The position numbers and the translations under genes are program-made. Below are positions 21,097-30,482 of a DNA stretch of 64,000 nt, piece by piece. The notes under the pieces were generated by a model that ran no database searches, had not been told where the DNA came from, and saw nothing but the letters and a program-made list of their open reading frames with translations. How positions within the stretch are numbered: the first letter of the stretch is position 1; each line of letters opens with the position of its first letter. The DNA comes from Paraglaciecola arctica BSs20135 (GTDB lineage Bacteria; Pseudomonadota; Gammaproteobacteria; Enterobacterales; Alteromonadaceae), in NCBI RefSeq assembly GCF_000314995.1, contig NZ_BAEO01000062.1:62001-126000 (forward strand), in the 5' to 3' direction.

Positions 21097-21666
21097 ATGA
21101 ACACTCAATATTTAGCCATTTATCATAAAGAGATAATCTCTCGAGGTTCTCTTGAAGATATTATTCATCAAGTAAAGGTCTTTAATAGCAATATCGAACC
21201 TATGGTGTTTGAGGTGGAGACTTGCAGGAGGATTGACTTTAGTTGGTACGGTGATGGAGCAACAGTGTTAGCAAATGCGTCTACTGATAACTCTCAAAGT
21301 AGCAAACGCGGCCGACCAAAACTTGGGGTTAAAGCAAAAGAGGTAACACTTTTACCTCGTCACTGGGAGTGGTTATCTACTCAAAAAGGCGGGGCTTCGT
21401 CGGCATTAAGACGATTAGTTGATGAGGCCCAAAAAAATGCTTCAACTGAAGATGTTATATGTGGCAAACAACAGCAATTAGATAAATTTATGCTGGCATT
21501 TTTAGGGGATGACCCTGGCTTTGAAGAGGCAAGCCGTGCTTTATACCGCAATAGTAAAGTGAGTTTTGAGGCGGCTATTAAATCTTGGCCAGCCGACATT
21601 AAAGACTTTGTCATGAGCAAATTTATGGAGATATCAGATTTACATAGTGGGGTGATGTCTGCATGA
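21097..21666 (+). CDS. DUF2239 family protein
   Basis: A 189-residue cytoplasmic protein matching, as far as I can recognise, the DUF2239 family, whose function is unknown. It has a N-terminal beta-rich half and a conserved segment beginning GRPKLGVKAKEVTLLPRHWEW, then a helical C-terminal half with GASSALRRLVDEA. The RGRPKLG run resembles an AT-hook-like basic patch and the segment after it looks like part of a small DNA-binding or adaptor fold; that is only suggestive. Codon 21097 (ATG) directly follows a GTG; AGAAG upstream fits ATG. Its stop overlaps the start of the MATE gene by four bases (ATGA), so the two are translationally coupled. DUF2239 genes are often near transporters, but I cannot state their role. 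Confidence 0.7.
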   Translation: MNTQYLAIYHKEIISRGSLEDIIHQVKVFNSNIEPMVFEVETCRRIDFSWYGDGATVLANASTDNSQSSKRGRPKLGVKAKEVTLLPRHWEWLSTQKGGASSALRRLVDEAQKNASTEDVICGKQQQLDKFMLAFLGDDPGFEEASRALYRNSKVSFEAAIKSWPADIKDFVMSKFMEISDLHSGVMSA

Positions 21667-23045
21667 CAGACTCACCTAAAAGCAATTCTTTCCTAAATGC
21701 TCCTTTACCTTTAGTTTTTTTTAAAACGGCTGCGCCGATCATTTTGATTATGTTGGTAAACGGCTCATTTTCACTGGTAGATGCTTATTTTCTTGGGGTT
21801 TTTGTGGGAGCGGACGCATTAACAGCCGTTACCTCGATGTTTCCTGCATTTATAATGATTGTTGCTCTTTCTACATTAGTCTCCAACGGTTTTGCTAGTT
21901 TGATGGCGAGACATTTAGGGGCGGGTGATCGCACTAAATCAGTAGAAATTTTCTCTCAAGCGATAAGTTTGTCGTTAGTGGTGTGCTGCTTTTTGATTGC
22001 CTTGTTTATTCTTGGTGGCAATGCTTTAGTTACATCGGTTAGTAATGGCTCAAGTCTGATTGCGAATATGAGCTATAGCTACATTTCTATTTTGGTGTTC
22101 TTTTCTCCCTTAATGTTTATTTTAACCATAAACGGTGACAGCTTGCGCTGTGAAGGCCAAGTTGCCTTTATGGCATTCATTTCTCTACTTTCAGTGTTCT
22201 TAAATGGGCTGTTTAATTATTTGCTGATTGTGGGTTTGAATTGGGGAGTGGAAGGTTCGGCTTATGGAACTGTAATGGCTCAAGGTATCTCGCTGGTGAT
22301 TATCTTTTTCTATCGTAAGTATAACAAGAGCGATCTTGGACTGCAGGTTGTTCGATTTTCTAGATCACGGCAACATTGGTTAACTTTCTTGTCATTAGGT
22401 GCGCCGTCTAGTCTAAATTATATAGGTTTAGCCTTATCGTCAGGGGCCATTTTATATAGTTTGCAAACTTGGGATGCCGAAAATTATATTACCACTGTGG
22501 GTGCCTACGGCATTATTACTCGACTAATGACATTCATATTTTTGCCCTTGTTAGGGCTGAGCATGGCTTTTCAAGCTATTGTTGGTAATAACTTTGGTGC
22601 AAAAGAATTTGGGCGAGTGAATGTTAGTATCAAAATCGCATTATCTATTTCCTTTATTTACTGTGTCTCTTTGCAGTTGATTGCCTTTATTTTTAGAAAG
22701 GATTTAGGTGCCTTGTTTGTAAGCGATCAGGTTGTAATTAAAGAAGTAGTACGAATTTTACCTTTTACTACCTTAGCCCTTTTTCTTGTTGGGCCACAGA
22801 TGATGGTTAGTATGTTTTTTCAGGCGATTGGTGATGCTAAGCGGGCGGGTATTTTGGGGATTATGAAGACCTATGCCTTTTCTTTGCCTTTGATTTTTAT
22901 CCTGCCATTTTTCTTTTCTGAATGGGGTATATGGTACGCAGCTGCGACTACTGAGTTTCTAGCATTGTTTCTGACAATATTAGTGTTAAGTCTACGCAGT
23001 AGAAGCCATAACACTGCTTTTGGATTGTTTTTTAAAGAAAACTAA
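21663..23045 (+). CDS. MATE-family multidrug/toxin efflux transporter
   Basis: A 460-residue inner-membrane transporter with about 12 hydrophobic helices in two repeats, typical of MATE (NorM/DinF-like) antiporters that expel drugs or toxic metabolites using sodium or protons. Both halves begin with the family pattern: a proline-containing first helix (FFKTAAPIILIMLVNG) with SLVDAYFLG, and a second half with GAPSSLNYIGLALSSG. The start lies in an ATGA overlap with the DUF2239 gene, so expression is coupled. There is no adjacent MarR or TetR regulator gene. It belongs to a less well characterised branch (VanW/YeeO-like are alternatives) and the substrate cannot be read from the sequence. Confidence 0.9.
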   Translation: MTDSPKSNSFLNAPLPLVFFKTAAPIILIMLVNGSFSLVDAYFLGVFVGADALTAVTSMFPAFIMIVALSTLVSNGFASLMARHLGAGDRTKSVEIFSQAISLSLVVCCFLIALFILGGNALVTSVSNGSSLIANMSYSYISILVFFSPLMFILTINGDSLRCEGQVAFMAFISLLSVFLNGLFNYLLIVGLNWGVEGSAYGTVMAQGISLVIIFFYRKYNKSDLGLQVVRFSRSRQHWLTFLSLGAPSSLNYIGLALSSGAILYSLQTWDAENYITTVGAYGIITRLMTFIFLPLLGLSMAFQAIVGNNFGAKEFGRVNVSIKIALSISFIYCVSLQLIAFIFRKDLGALFVSDQVVIKEVVRILPFTTLALFLVGPQMMVSMFFQAIGDAKRAGILGIMKTYAFSLPLIFILPFFFSEWGIWYAAATTEFLALFLTILVLSLRSRSHNTAFGLFFKEN

Positions 23046-23138
23046 CAGATTAGTCTAAAGCACTAAGCCTTATGTTTATCCGTGGACATCTGTATGATTT
23101 ACTCACTATGCCGTAACGTTTAGATAAAAGGTCGACAG

Positions 23139-24524
23139 ATGCCTGAAGTAAGTTCAAGTAAACTCAATGTGTTAGTGGTTGACGACCGAGCTGATGTACG
23201 TATCAGTGCGCGTTTTGTACTTGAAGACAATCACTATCAAGTCGTTGAAGCTGAAAGTCCGGTTATGGCCAAAGAGCTGATCAAATTACATCAGATTGAT
23301 TTGGTGTTGCTTGATATGAATTATTCCCGGGATACCACTTCTGGTGAAGAAGGTTTGGAATTGTTGGCTTGGTTAAATAAAGCGGATTTAGGTATTCCCG
23401 CCATCGCCATGACCGCTTGGTCTAACGTTGAGCTAGCCGTCAAAGCCATGCAGTTGGGGGCCGGGGACTTTCTAGAAAAGCCTTGGAAAAATCAGCGTTT
23501 TTTGCAAGTAGTGGCGCAACAAATCAAGGTGAGTGGACTTAAAAAACAAAATCAAAAACTGCAGCAACGATTAGATAATACCGAGATAGAAAAAGGTGAT
23601 TATCAATGGCTTTCGCCATGTATGCATGAGTTGATGCAGCAAATTAATAGTGTCGCCAGTGCTAATGTCGCAATATTACTTACCGGCGATAACGGCACAG
23701 GTAAAAGCCAATTGGCGGGTTACATTCATGCACAATCACAAGTTAATAGTGGGCCATTTATAGCGGTAAACATGGGCGCTATTTCAGAGTCTCTATTTGA
23801 AAGTGAAATGTTTGGGCACATTAAAGGCGCGTTCACAGATGCTAAATCTAGCCGTATCGGCCGTTTTGAACTAGCCAAAAATGGTACTTTGTTTTTGGAT
23901 GAAATTGCCAATATTCCCTTATCACAACAAGCAAAATTACTTCGTGTATTAGAAACCGGTGAATACGAGGTGTTAGGCTCTAGCCAAACTCAGTTCACCT
24001 CTATACGTATGATTAGCGCGACCAACGGCAACTTTAAAGAGTTGATTGAAAAAGAATTATTTCGAGAAGATTTATTTTATCGGATCAACACCATCGAATT
24101 TAGAGTGCCATCTCTAAAAGAGCGCACTTTAGACATAGTCCCTTTAGCTGAACACTTTATTGGGTTGTATTGTAGGAAGTATGCAAAATCGCCTATTAAC
24201 CTCAGCTCCGAGGCCTGTGCTGCTTTGAAAGACTATCACTGGCCAGGCAATATTCGTGAGTTGAGTCATCTGATGGAAAGAGCTGTTTTACTGTGTAGAG
24301 ATGACATCTTGTCTGTAAGAGATCTTAATATTAGACCTAGTCAAGATCTCACTTCGTCCAGTGGCAATTTACCTATGATGACCCTAGAAAGTGCTGAAAA
24401 ACAACTTATCACCCAGGCACTTAATCTTGTTAACCAACATGTACCTAAGGCAGCCAAGTTGTTAGGTCTAACCAAATCGTCACTTTATCGCAGATTAGAA
24501 AAATATGCCGATCTTCAAAAGTAA
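23139..24524 (+). CDS. sigma54-dependent response regulator (NtrC family)
   Basis: A 461-residue enhancer-binding protein. The receiver domain has Asp15-Asp16, phosphoacceptor Asp59 in LVLLDMNYS and Lys near 115 in DFLEKPW. The AAA+ domain has a Walker A variant GDNGTGKS (near 182), the sigma54-contact loop GAFTDA (near 230), LFLDEIANI, and an R-finger region. A Fis-type helix-turn-helix (about 420-460, VPKAAKLLGLTKSSLYRRLEK) ends the protein. The kinase gene overlaps its 3' end by 20 bases, so the two form a coupled pair. Downstream lie an inverted-repeat array and a -24/-12 promoter in front of the exporter operon; the simplest reading is that this protein binds that array and drives that promoter. 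The stimulus is unknown. Confidence 0.93.
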   Translation: MPEVSSSKLNVLVVDDRADVRISARFVLEDNHYQVVEAESPVMAKELIKLHQIDLVLLDMNYSRDTTSGEEGLELLAWLNKADLGIPAIAMTAWSNVELAVKAMQLGAGDFLEKPWKNQRFLQVVAQQIKVSGLKKQNQKLQQRLDNTEIEKGDYQWLSPCMHELMQQINSVASANVAILLTGDNGTGKSQLAGYIHAQSQVNSGPFIAVNMGAISESLFESEMFGHIKGAFTDAKSSRIGRFELAKNGTLFLDEIANIPLSQQAKLLRVLETGEYEVLGSSQTQFTSIRMISATNGNFKELIEKELFREDLFYRINTIEFRVPSLKERTLDIVPLAEHFIGLYCRKYAKSPINLSSEACAALKDYHWPGNIRELSHLMERAVLLCRDDILSVRDLNIRPSQDLTSSSGNLPMMTLESAEKQLITQALNLVNQHVPKAAKLLGLTKSSLYRRLEKYADLQK

Positions 24525-25782
24525 AAGCTTAAGCGCCTACATTTTTAGTGTTTTGGCGTGTTTTGCTGTGTTGCTTTTATTGGCAATATGCTGGATTTTA
24601 GTTGCCGCAGATTGGCAGGCGTGGAATATAGGTTTGACCTTAGTAGTAGTTGCTTTGTTTTTATTAATCGCGATTATGCGTTTTAAACATAAGGTGATTT
24701 CTTCCTTCGACCGTGCCCTTTTACATATCGAAGCGGTAAAAGTGGAAGACTATAATCAATATGCAAAGTCTGAATTTAAAGAAGGGGTAACGGCACACTT
24801 TCACAATGAGCTGACCATGCTCAGTGAACAAATGCAGACCCATAAATCACAATATGATCAACATGCTTTACTGTTATATCAACTGATTGATCAACTCGAC
24901 ACACCTATGTTGGTGTTTAACCAAAAGCAAAAACTCAGCTACGCAAATGCCGCATTTTCGACCTTGTTTGGACAACCTTGGCAAATGTACCGCCTCGCTT
25001 CGCCTAAATTGCTAGGGTTAATTTATACCGACAAAGGCTGGCATTTACCCAGTAAAGATCAGCAGTGGCATGTTAGTCAAAGTGAGTTTATTGATAGCGG
25101 CGAACGTCATCAACTACTGGTATTTACCAATATTGACTCGGCCATTCGCGCCAGCCAACTGAATGCATGGCAACAAATCATTCGTGTTATGGGTCATGAA
25201 ATCCGAAACTCGCTGACGCCAGTGTCTTCTTTGGCTGAAAGCCTCGCCAGTAAATCTGTCTCAGCTAGAGAACAACAAGCTTTAGCGGTGATTTCAGAGC
25301 GTTGCCATCATTTACAGGACTTTGTAAATCGATACTCTTCTTTGTCACAAACTCTGGCCTTGGACTTACAACAAATTAATATCGCTATATTTGCAGAGCG
25401 GCTCAAGGCTTTGTTTTCGCAAAACAATCTGACGTTTACCAGTAAGGCCCAGTGGTTATGGGCAGATCCCACCTTTATTGAACAAGTTTTTATCAATCTA
25501 TTAAAGAATGCTTTCGAAGCGCAAGCCACAGAAGTCAAAATTGACATTAAAGAAAAAGCTCAACAATCCTTGATTAAGGTGGTTGATAACGGTCATGGTT
25601 TAGCCAATACCGACAATCTCTTTGTGCCGTTATTTACCACAAAACAACAAGGGCAGGGCATAGGTCTCACTTTCTGTCGTAATATTATTGAACAGCATGG
25701 TGGTTCCATCGAGATTAAGAATAATCCAAGAACACAAAAGGGTATGACAGTGACTATAACCTTGCCGTTAACACACGCCTAA
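24505..25782 (+). CDS. sensor histidine kinase partner of the sigma54 regulator
   Basis: A 425-residue NtrB/NtrY-like kinase. Two membrane helices lie close together (about 9-33 and 41-57) with almost no periplasmic loop, so it may sense something in the membrane or cytoplasm. A PAS-like region (about 125-205, LDTPMLVFNQ) precedes the HisKA motif VMGHEIRNSLTPVSSL with His231. ATPase motifs are NLLKNAFEA, VVDNGHGLA and GQGIGLTFC. ATG 24505 lies inside the regulator gene (20-base overlap). Its stop codon is within the stem of a strong terminator, which separates regulator and kinase from the exporter operon. Intramembrane-sensing kinases next to MacB-type exporters often respond to envelope-active peptides, but no data here show that. 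Confidence 0.92.
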   Translation: MPIFKSKSLSAYIFSVLACFAVLLLLAICWILVAADWQAWNIGLTLVVVALFLLIAIMRFKHKVISSFDRALLHIEAVKVEDYNQYAKSEFKEGVTAHFHNELTMLSEQMQTHKSQYDQHALLLYQLIDQLDTPMLVFNQKQKLSYANAAFSTLFGQPWQMYRLASPKLLGLIYTDKGWHLPSKDQQWHVSQSEFIDSGERHQLLVFTNIDSAIRASQLNAWQQIIRVMGHEIRNSLTPVSSLAESLASKSVSAREQQALAVISERCHHLQDFVNRYSSLSQTLALDLQQINIAIFAERLKALFSQNNLTFTSKAQWLWADPTFIEQVFINLLKNAFEAQATEVKIDIKEKAQQSLIKVVDNGHGLANTDNLFVPLFTTKQQGQGIGLTFCRNIIEQHGGSIEIKNNPRTQKGMTVTITLPLTHA

Positions 25783-25804
25783 CTTCTCTAGTTAGGCTCT
25801 TTTC
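25777..25804 (+). terminator. rho-independent terminator after the kinase gene
   Basis: GCCTAACT (25777-25784) pairs with AGTTAGGC (25790-25797) over TCTCT and is followed by TCTTTTC. The kinase stop codon is in the left arm. It isolates the regulatory pair from the sigma54-driven exporter operon. Confidence 0.8.
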
Positions 25805-25897
25805 AATTAACCCCGCCTAAGCGCTTTTCTAAAATAAATAATCAAACATTTCACACCTTAGCTGGTTGGCTGTACTGCAACCTAGCGATTGCGTTTT

Positions 25898-25925
25898 CGG
25901 ACTAAATCAGTCCGATATCGGACTG
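25898..25925. promoter_or_regulatory. three-half-site inverted repeat, probable enhancer (UAS) of the sigma54 regulator
   Basis: CGGACT (25898-25903), AGTCCG (25909-25914) and CGGACT (25919-25924) alternate in orientation; the last two form the perfect 18-base palindrome CAGTCCGATATCGGACTG (25908-25925). The outer half-sites are 21 bases apart, two helical turns on the same face. The array is about 60-90 bases upstream of a -24/-12 promoter, the usual distance for an enhancer bound by an NtrC-type protein, here inferred to be the adjacent regulator. Confidence 0.75.
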
Positions 25926-25985
25926 TTAGCTTTTCAATTTGTTCATTTAAAACCTTAAGTTTATGAATAATATGAGTTTTATTGT

Positions 25986-26002
25986 TTGGCACAACTCTTG
26001 TA
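25986..26002 (+). promoter_or_regulatory. sigma54 (-24/-12) promoter of the exporter operon
   Basis: TTGGCAC (25986-25992), five bases, then TTGTA (25998-26002) fits the sigma54 consensus TGGCAC-N5-TTGCA with exact spacing and one mismatch in the -12 element. Transcription would start near 26013, about 25 bases before the fusion-protein gene. Confidence 0.82.
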
Positions 26003-26037
26003 ATAGCTAGGTTATTAAAGCCGAAAATAATCGAGTT

Positions 26038-27297
26038 GTGAATAAAATGGACGTAGTAAAAACCAAAAAAACATCTTCGTTTAAACCCACTAAAGGCAAT
26101 ATGTTGCTGGGTTTGATTGTTGTGATTGGGGTGCTGATTTATTTTGCGGTTGGCAAAAATGGCGCCGTGTCAGTTGATAGAGAAAGCTTGTTGATTGAGT
26201 CGGTTCAGCAAGGTGACTTAGAAGTGATTATTGAGGGCTACGGCACCTTAACGTCAGATAAACAACAACTGATCACCTCGTTTTCAGCCGCTACAGTGAT
26301 GGAAATTGTGCTCAAGCCAGGCGCACATGTGAGTGCTAATAGTGTGATTGTGCGTTTGGAAAATCCAGAATTAGTTTTGCAAGTTGAAAACGCTGCACAG
26401 GAATTGATCCAAGTGCAGGCCAATTTGCGTCAATTGAAACTCAATAATCAGCGTGAAATTCTCAATGAGTCGGCAAATTTAGCTGAAATTACCGCACGTT
26501 TTGATACCGCTGCTCTAAAACGTTCTGCCGAAGAAAAGTTGGTTAAGCAAGGCATAGTGTCGCAACTGACATTTCAACAGTCTGCCTTAGATGAAAAACA
26601 ACTCAAACAACGTATTGCTATTTTAAAGCAACGTATCGATCAGCTTAAATTGGTTCATGACGAGTCGGTTAATATCCAACTTGAACGGGTCAAACAGCAA
26701 CAAGGCCGCTTAAATATCGCCGAATCTCGCTTGGATAAGTTGACCGTCAGAGCTGGTTTTGATGGAGTTTTACAACGTTTATCAGTCGAGCTTGGGCAAA
26801 GCCTAGCAGCGGGTCAAGAAGTCGCCTTAATAGGCAGCGTGACTGATCTGATTGCGTTGATCCGCGTACCGCAAAGTCAAGCACAGCTAATTACTGTTGG
26901 TAAAATGGCTATCATTGACACCCGCCGTGACAAGATTGAAGGTGTTGTCAGCCGTATCGACCCTGTTGTTGATAACAATACAGTGGAAATTGAAATCGCC
27001 TTGCCTGCCTCATTACCCGCTAGTGCCAGACCACAACTTAGTGTTGATGGTGTAATTATTGCTGACACTTTGAAAAATGTGGTGTACATCAAACGCCCAG
27101 CAGGTGCTAAGTCAGATGCTAGCGCTTCACTATATCGATTAAATGGCCAAGATAATGCCAGCTCACAAGACATACGTTTTGGGGTGCAAGCAGGACAATT
27201 TATGCAAATTTTGTCAGGTGCATCGGTAGGCGAACAATTCATTATTTCAGACTTGTCGAATATTCAACAGACCAGTCAAACCATCAACATTAATTAG
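26038..27297 (+). CDS. HlyD/MacA-type periplasmic membrane fusion protein
   Basis: A 419-residue adaptor of a tripartite ABC exporter, linking the inner-membrane permease to an outer-membrane channel. A single N-terminal membrane helix (about 22-40) is followed by a beta strand with the first half of a lipoyl domain (TVMEIVLKPGAHVSANSVIVRLEN), a long alpha-helical hairpin (about 110-225, Gln/Leu-rich heptads), the second lipoyl half (VRAGFDGVLQRLSVELGQSL) and a beta-barrel and membrane-proximal domain. The start could be GTG 26038 or the in-frame ATG 26047; both lie just after the predicted sigma54 transcription start. It heads an operon with one ATPase and four permeases. No outer-membrane TolC homolog is encoded nearby, so it must use one from elsewhere. 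Confidence 0.9.
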   Translation: MNKMDVVKTKKTSSFKPTKGNMLLGLIVVIGVLIYFAVGKNGAVSVDRESLLIESVQQGDLEVIIEGYGTLTSDKQQLITSFSAATVMEIVLKPGAHVSANSVIVRLENPELVLQVENAAQELIQVQANLRQLKLNNQREILNESANLAEITARFDTAALKRSAEEKLVKQGIVSQLTFQQSALDEKQLKQRIAILKQRIDQLKLVHDESVNIQLERVKQQQGRLNIAESRLDKLTVRAGFDGVLQRLSVELGQSLAAGQEVALIGSVTDLIALIRVPQSQAQLITVGKMAIIDTRRDKIEGVVSRIDPVVDNNTVEIEIALPASLPASARPQLSVDGVIIADTLKNVVYIKRPAGAKSDASASLYRLNGQDNASSQDIRFGVQAGQFMQILSGASVGEQFIISDLSNIQQTSQTININ

Positions 27298-27339
27298 ATC
27301 CCAATTAATCAACATAAAGAGAATTAAAGGAAAACACTT

Positions 27340-28044
27340 ATGAGCGATATTAAAATTCAAATGAAAAACATCTCTAAGGTTTTTGAAACAGATGAGCTTG
27401 AAACTCACGCCTTAAAGAATATCAATATCACCATCAATTCAGGAGACTATGTGTCTATTTCAGGCCCTTCTGGTTGTGGTAAGTCGACTTTGTTGTCTAT
27501 TTTAGGCTTGTTGGATATGCCTTCAGGCGGCGAATATTTTATCGAAGGCACAAACGTGACCGATTTGTCCCTTGATGAAGCTGCAGAAATCCGTAACAGC
27601 AAAATTGGTTTTATCTTCCAGTCATTTAACTTGATTGATGAATTATCAGTATTCGACAATGTGGCCTTGCCGTTGCGTTACAAAACCAAAGTGCCTAGTG
27701 AAAAAGAGATCTCGGACCGTGTTCATGAATGCCTAGAATTAGTCGATATGAGTCACCGTACTAGCCACAAACCCAATCAACTTTCTGGTGGGCAACAACA
27801 ACGTATCGCCATTGCTCGTGCCTTGGTTGCTAATCCTGCCATTTTGCTGGTGGATGAGCCAACAGGTAACTTGGACTCTAAAAGTGGCGATCAAGTGATG
27901 GACGTACTGGAAAAACTCAACGAGTGTGGCACCACCATTTGTATGGTGACTCATGATCCACGTTATGCAGATATGGCCAACATTCAGCTTAAATTATTAG
28001 ATGGTTCAATTTTAACTACTCCAGAGTTGCAGGAGGCGGTATGA
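27340..28044 (+). CDS. MacB/LolD-type ABC transporter ATPase
   Basis: A 234-residue stand-alone nucleotide-binding subunit that powers the MacB-like permeases following it. Walker A is GPSGCGKST (about 42-50), the Q-loop lies in [18 protein letters not shown], the signature is [15 protein letters not shown] (from about 148), Walker B is [12 protein letters not shown] and the switch histidine is in [15 protein letters not shown] precedes ATG 27340. The last codons overlap the first permease gene in an ATGA junction, so translation is coupled. In E. coli MacB the ATPase is fused to the permease; here it is separate, as in many marine gammaproteobacteria. It is the only ATPase gene for four permease genes, so it is presumably shared. 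Confidence 0.94.
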   Translation: MSDIKIQMKNISKVFETDELETHALKNINITINSGDYVSISGPSGCGKSTLLSILGLLDMPSGGEYFIEGTNVTDLSLDEAAEIRNSKIGFIFQSFNLIDELSVFDNVALPLRYKTKVPSEKEISDRVHECLELVDMSHRTSHKPNQLSGGQQQRIAIARALVANPAILLVDEPTGNLDSKSGDQVMDVLEKLNECGTTICMVTHDPRYADMANIQLKLLDGSILTTPELQEAV

Positions 28045-30471
28045 GCCAGCTTCTTTACCAACAAAAACAAGCATGGATGAGCCTCAAGAAAAAAGTGGGC
28101 TTTGTATCTACTGTTGTAATTACTATGGGCACAACTTTGGGGGCTTTGCTTTGTATATTAACCTTAGGTTATTTATTGATTGTTGAACCCTTGCCTTATC
28201 CTGAGCAAGAAAAACTATATAAAGTAAATCATGCCATCGGAGATAAATCCGGGGAAACAAATGCCACCGCATTTACCTATCCAGGCCTAATCCACCTATA
28301 CAAAAATCAACAGGTGTTTGATAAAACCGCACTGATCCAATATGGTGAAGATGTCCTCACGTCTTTGCCAAGCCAACCGACCCTAAGTACAGGTTATGTT
28401 ACGCCAGAGTGGTTTGCACTCTTGGGTGCAAAAATGCAGATGGGCCGTTCTTTTGAAGAGACTGAGGCCTTAGATACTTTTAATCCTGTCGCCGTCATTA
28501 GTTACAAAACTTGGCAAGACGAATTTGCATCTGCTACTGATATGCTTGATAAAAAAGTGTCTTTTAGTGGTGTGAGTTTTCGCGTCATTGGGGTGCTGGG
28601 TGAAAATTTTGTTGAGCCGCAAATTAAGCAAACGGGGCGTGATGTCGGGATGTGGTTTCCTTGGGATTACAACCTTGATGTACGTATGAAAGAGCGCTGG
28701 GGTAATATCAGCGGTGCGTTGACCTTTGTGGGTAAACTCAAAGAGAGCTTGACCGCAGCGCAAGCAGAACAAATCCTCACCCCCTTAGTGAGTGACACTT
28801 GGGTGGAGAATGTAGCCTCAATCCCCTTCTTTAGTGGTTGGTCTGTTAATGTGGAGCTTGAATCACTGCAAACTGCTATTGTGGGCGACAGCCAAAATAC
28901 CGTATACAAATTGTTAGCTGGTGTGTTTGGATTGGTATTAATTGCGTTTGCTAATATCGCCAATTTGTTTATGTCGCGTACGGCCGAGCAACAAAGACAA
29001 TTAGCTATTTATGCCGCGCTTGGCGCAAAAAAAATCCCACCTGTTTCGTGGCTTACTGGCTGAGTCTGGATTGTTGATGGCGCTTTCGTTATTGGTTGCG
29101 CTAGTGGTCGCGTCTTTGGGGTTCTCTATTTTAAAAGCCAACCTAGCATCTGAATTACCCCGCATTAATGAACTCGGGGTGAATTATATTACTTTTTTTG
29201 CTTCGATAATCCTGGCACTTGCATTCGCACTTTTATTCGCATTTCTTAGTAGCAAGATGATCAATTACCGTGCATTAAACTCTATGCTTCAAGCCAGTGG
29301 TAAAGGCACGGGGGTGCAGGTTTCTAAGCGGTTTAGACAAGCTTTGATTGTGAGCCAAGTGGCTATCGCAACCGTATTGGTTTTTGCAAACATCACCTTG
29401 TTTAAAGAGGCGGTAAGTACTATCAACCAACCCACAGGTTACAGTGTCGAGAATATGCAGCATTTTAGTTTGTCAGTTTCAGCGCCAGAGTTTCCCCCTG
29501 CGGAAGAAGTTGCAGCCACTATGACCGAACTCAAGAAAAAACTATTAGAATTACCGGCAGTAGAGAGTATTTCCCAATCAGCTTCTGTTTTGGACGGTTT
29601 TGGTTTATGGGCCTTAACAGCGGTTGCTTCAAGTGAAAACTTCACACCCGAAAGTAAAGGTGCAAGTCATAACTTCTTTCAAATGATTAACCAAGAACTA
29701 CTAGAGGGTGATTATTTTAGTGAAGCTGATGTCAAAGACCGCGCACGGGTAATGATAGTCAACGATGTGTTTGCCAAGCGACTTAATCCTGATGGTAGTG
29801 CATTAGGCTTCCAGATTTCCTCTAATCCAAGTGATGAACCTTTTACCATTATCGGTATTGTCAAAGGTGTAAAAATGCCCGCTCAAACTGAGATCCCAAT
29901 GCGTGTTTATACGCCATCATCTTTAAGCACGACGCAAATGACTATGAAACTGCGGGATCAGCAAAGTGTGAGTCGTGAACAAATAGTAGCGGCTATTAGT
30001 GATGTGAGCAGTTTATATGCGTTATTTGAGTTGGTTACCTTAGAAGACCAAAAGCAGAGACGGTTATTTACGCAATATACCACTGCAACCACTACATCAG
30101 TACTGGCGATAATTACCTTGTTTTTAGCCAGTGTGGGTTTGTATGGCATCTTAAGCTACGGCACACAAATGCGTAGGTTTGAGTTGGGTACGCGTATGGC
30201 AATTGGTGCCAAACGCAAAGATTTGATAGGCCTGATTGTTAAAGAGAATGCTTGGGTGATTGTGCTAGGCGTAGCTTCTAGCTTAGTGGTTATGTTAGGG
30301 GTATATATCGGTTACAAAGAAGCATTGTCGGCTTATGTCAATGTTGATTTATTGCCAATGTTTTTGTCTACGGTATTGTCTATAACATTGTTGTCACTTT
30401 TTGCATGTTATTGGCCGCTACGACAGTACATCAATCGCCCAGCAATACATTCATTGCGTGGCAGTGATTAG
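28041..30471 (+). pseudogene. MacB/FtsX-type ABC permease 1, split by a one-base frameshift
   Basis: Two overlapping frames (28041-29063 and 29011-30471) together make one permease. The first gives the N-terminal membrane helix, the periplasmic MacB core domain and the second helix, ending after AIYAALGAKK. The second continues with SHLFRGLLAESGLLM through the last FtsX domain to SLRGSD. The junction is a run of eight A at 29027-29034: with seven A the frame is continuous and the protein would be 809 residues, exactly the length of permease 3. The second frame has no ribosome binding site of its own. It is either a true lesion, a sequencing error in a homopolymer, or a site of transcriptional slippage. 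The start overlaps the ATPase stop (ATGA). Sequence of the first two thirds is closest to permease 3. Confidence 0.85.
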
Positions 30472-30482
30472 GTAATAAAGCT

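Noticed and set aside
29011-30471. Second permease fragment as an independent gene starting at 29011
   Set aside because: The ATG lies inside the upstream frame without a ribosome binding site, and the paralogs show that the sequence continues from the first fragment.
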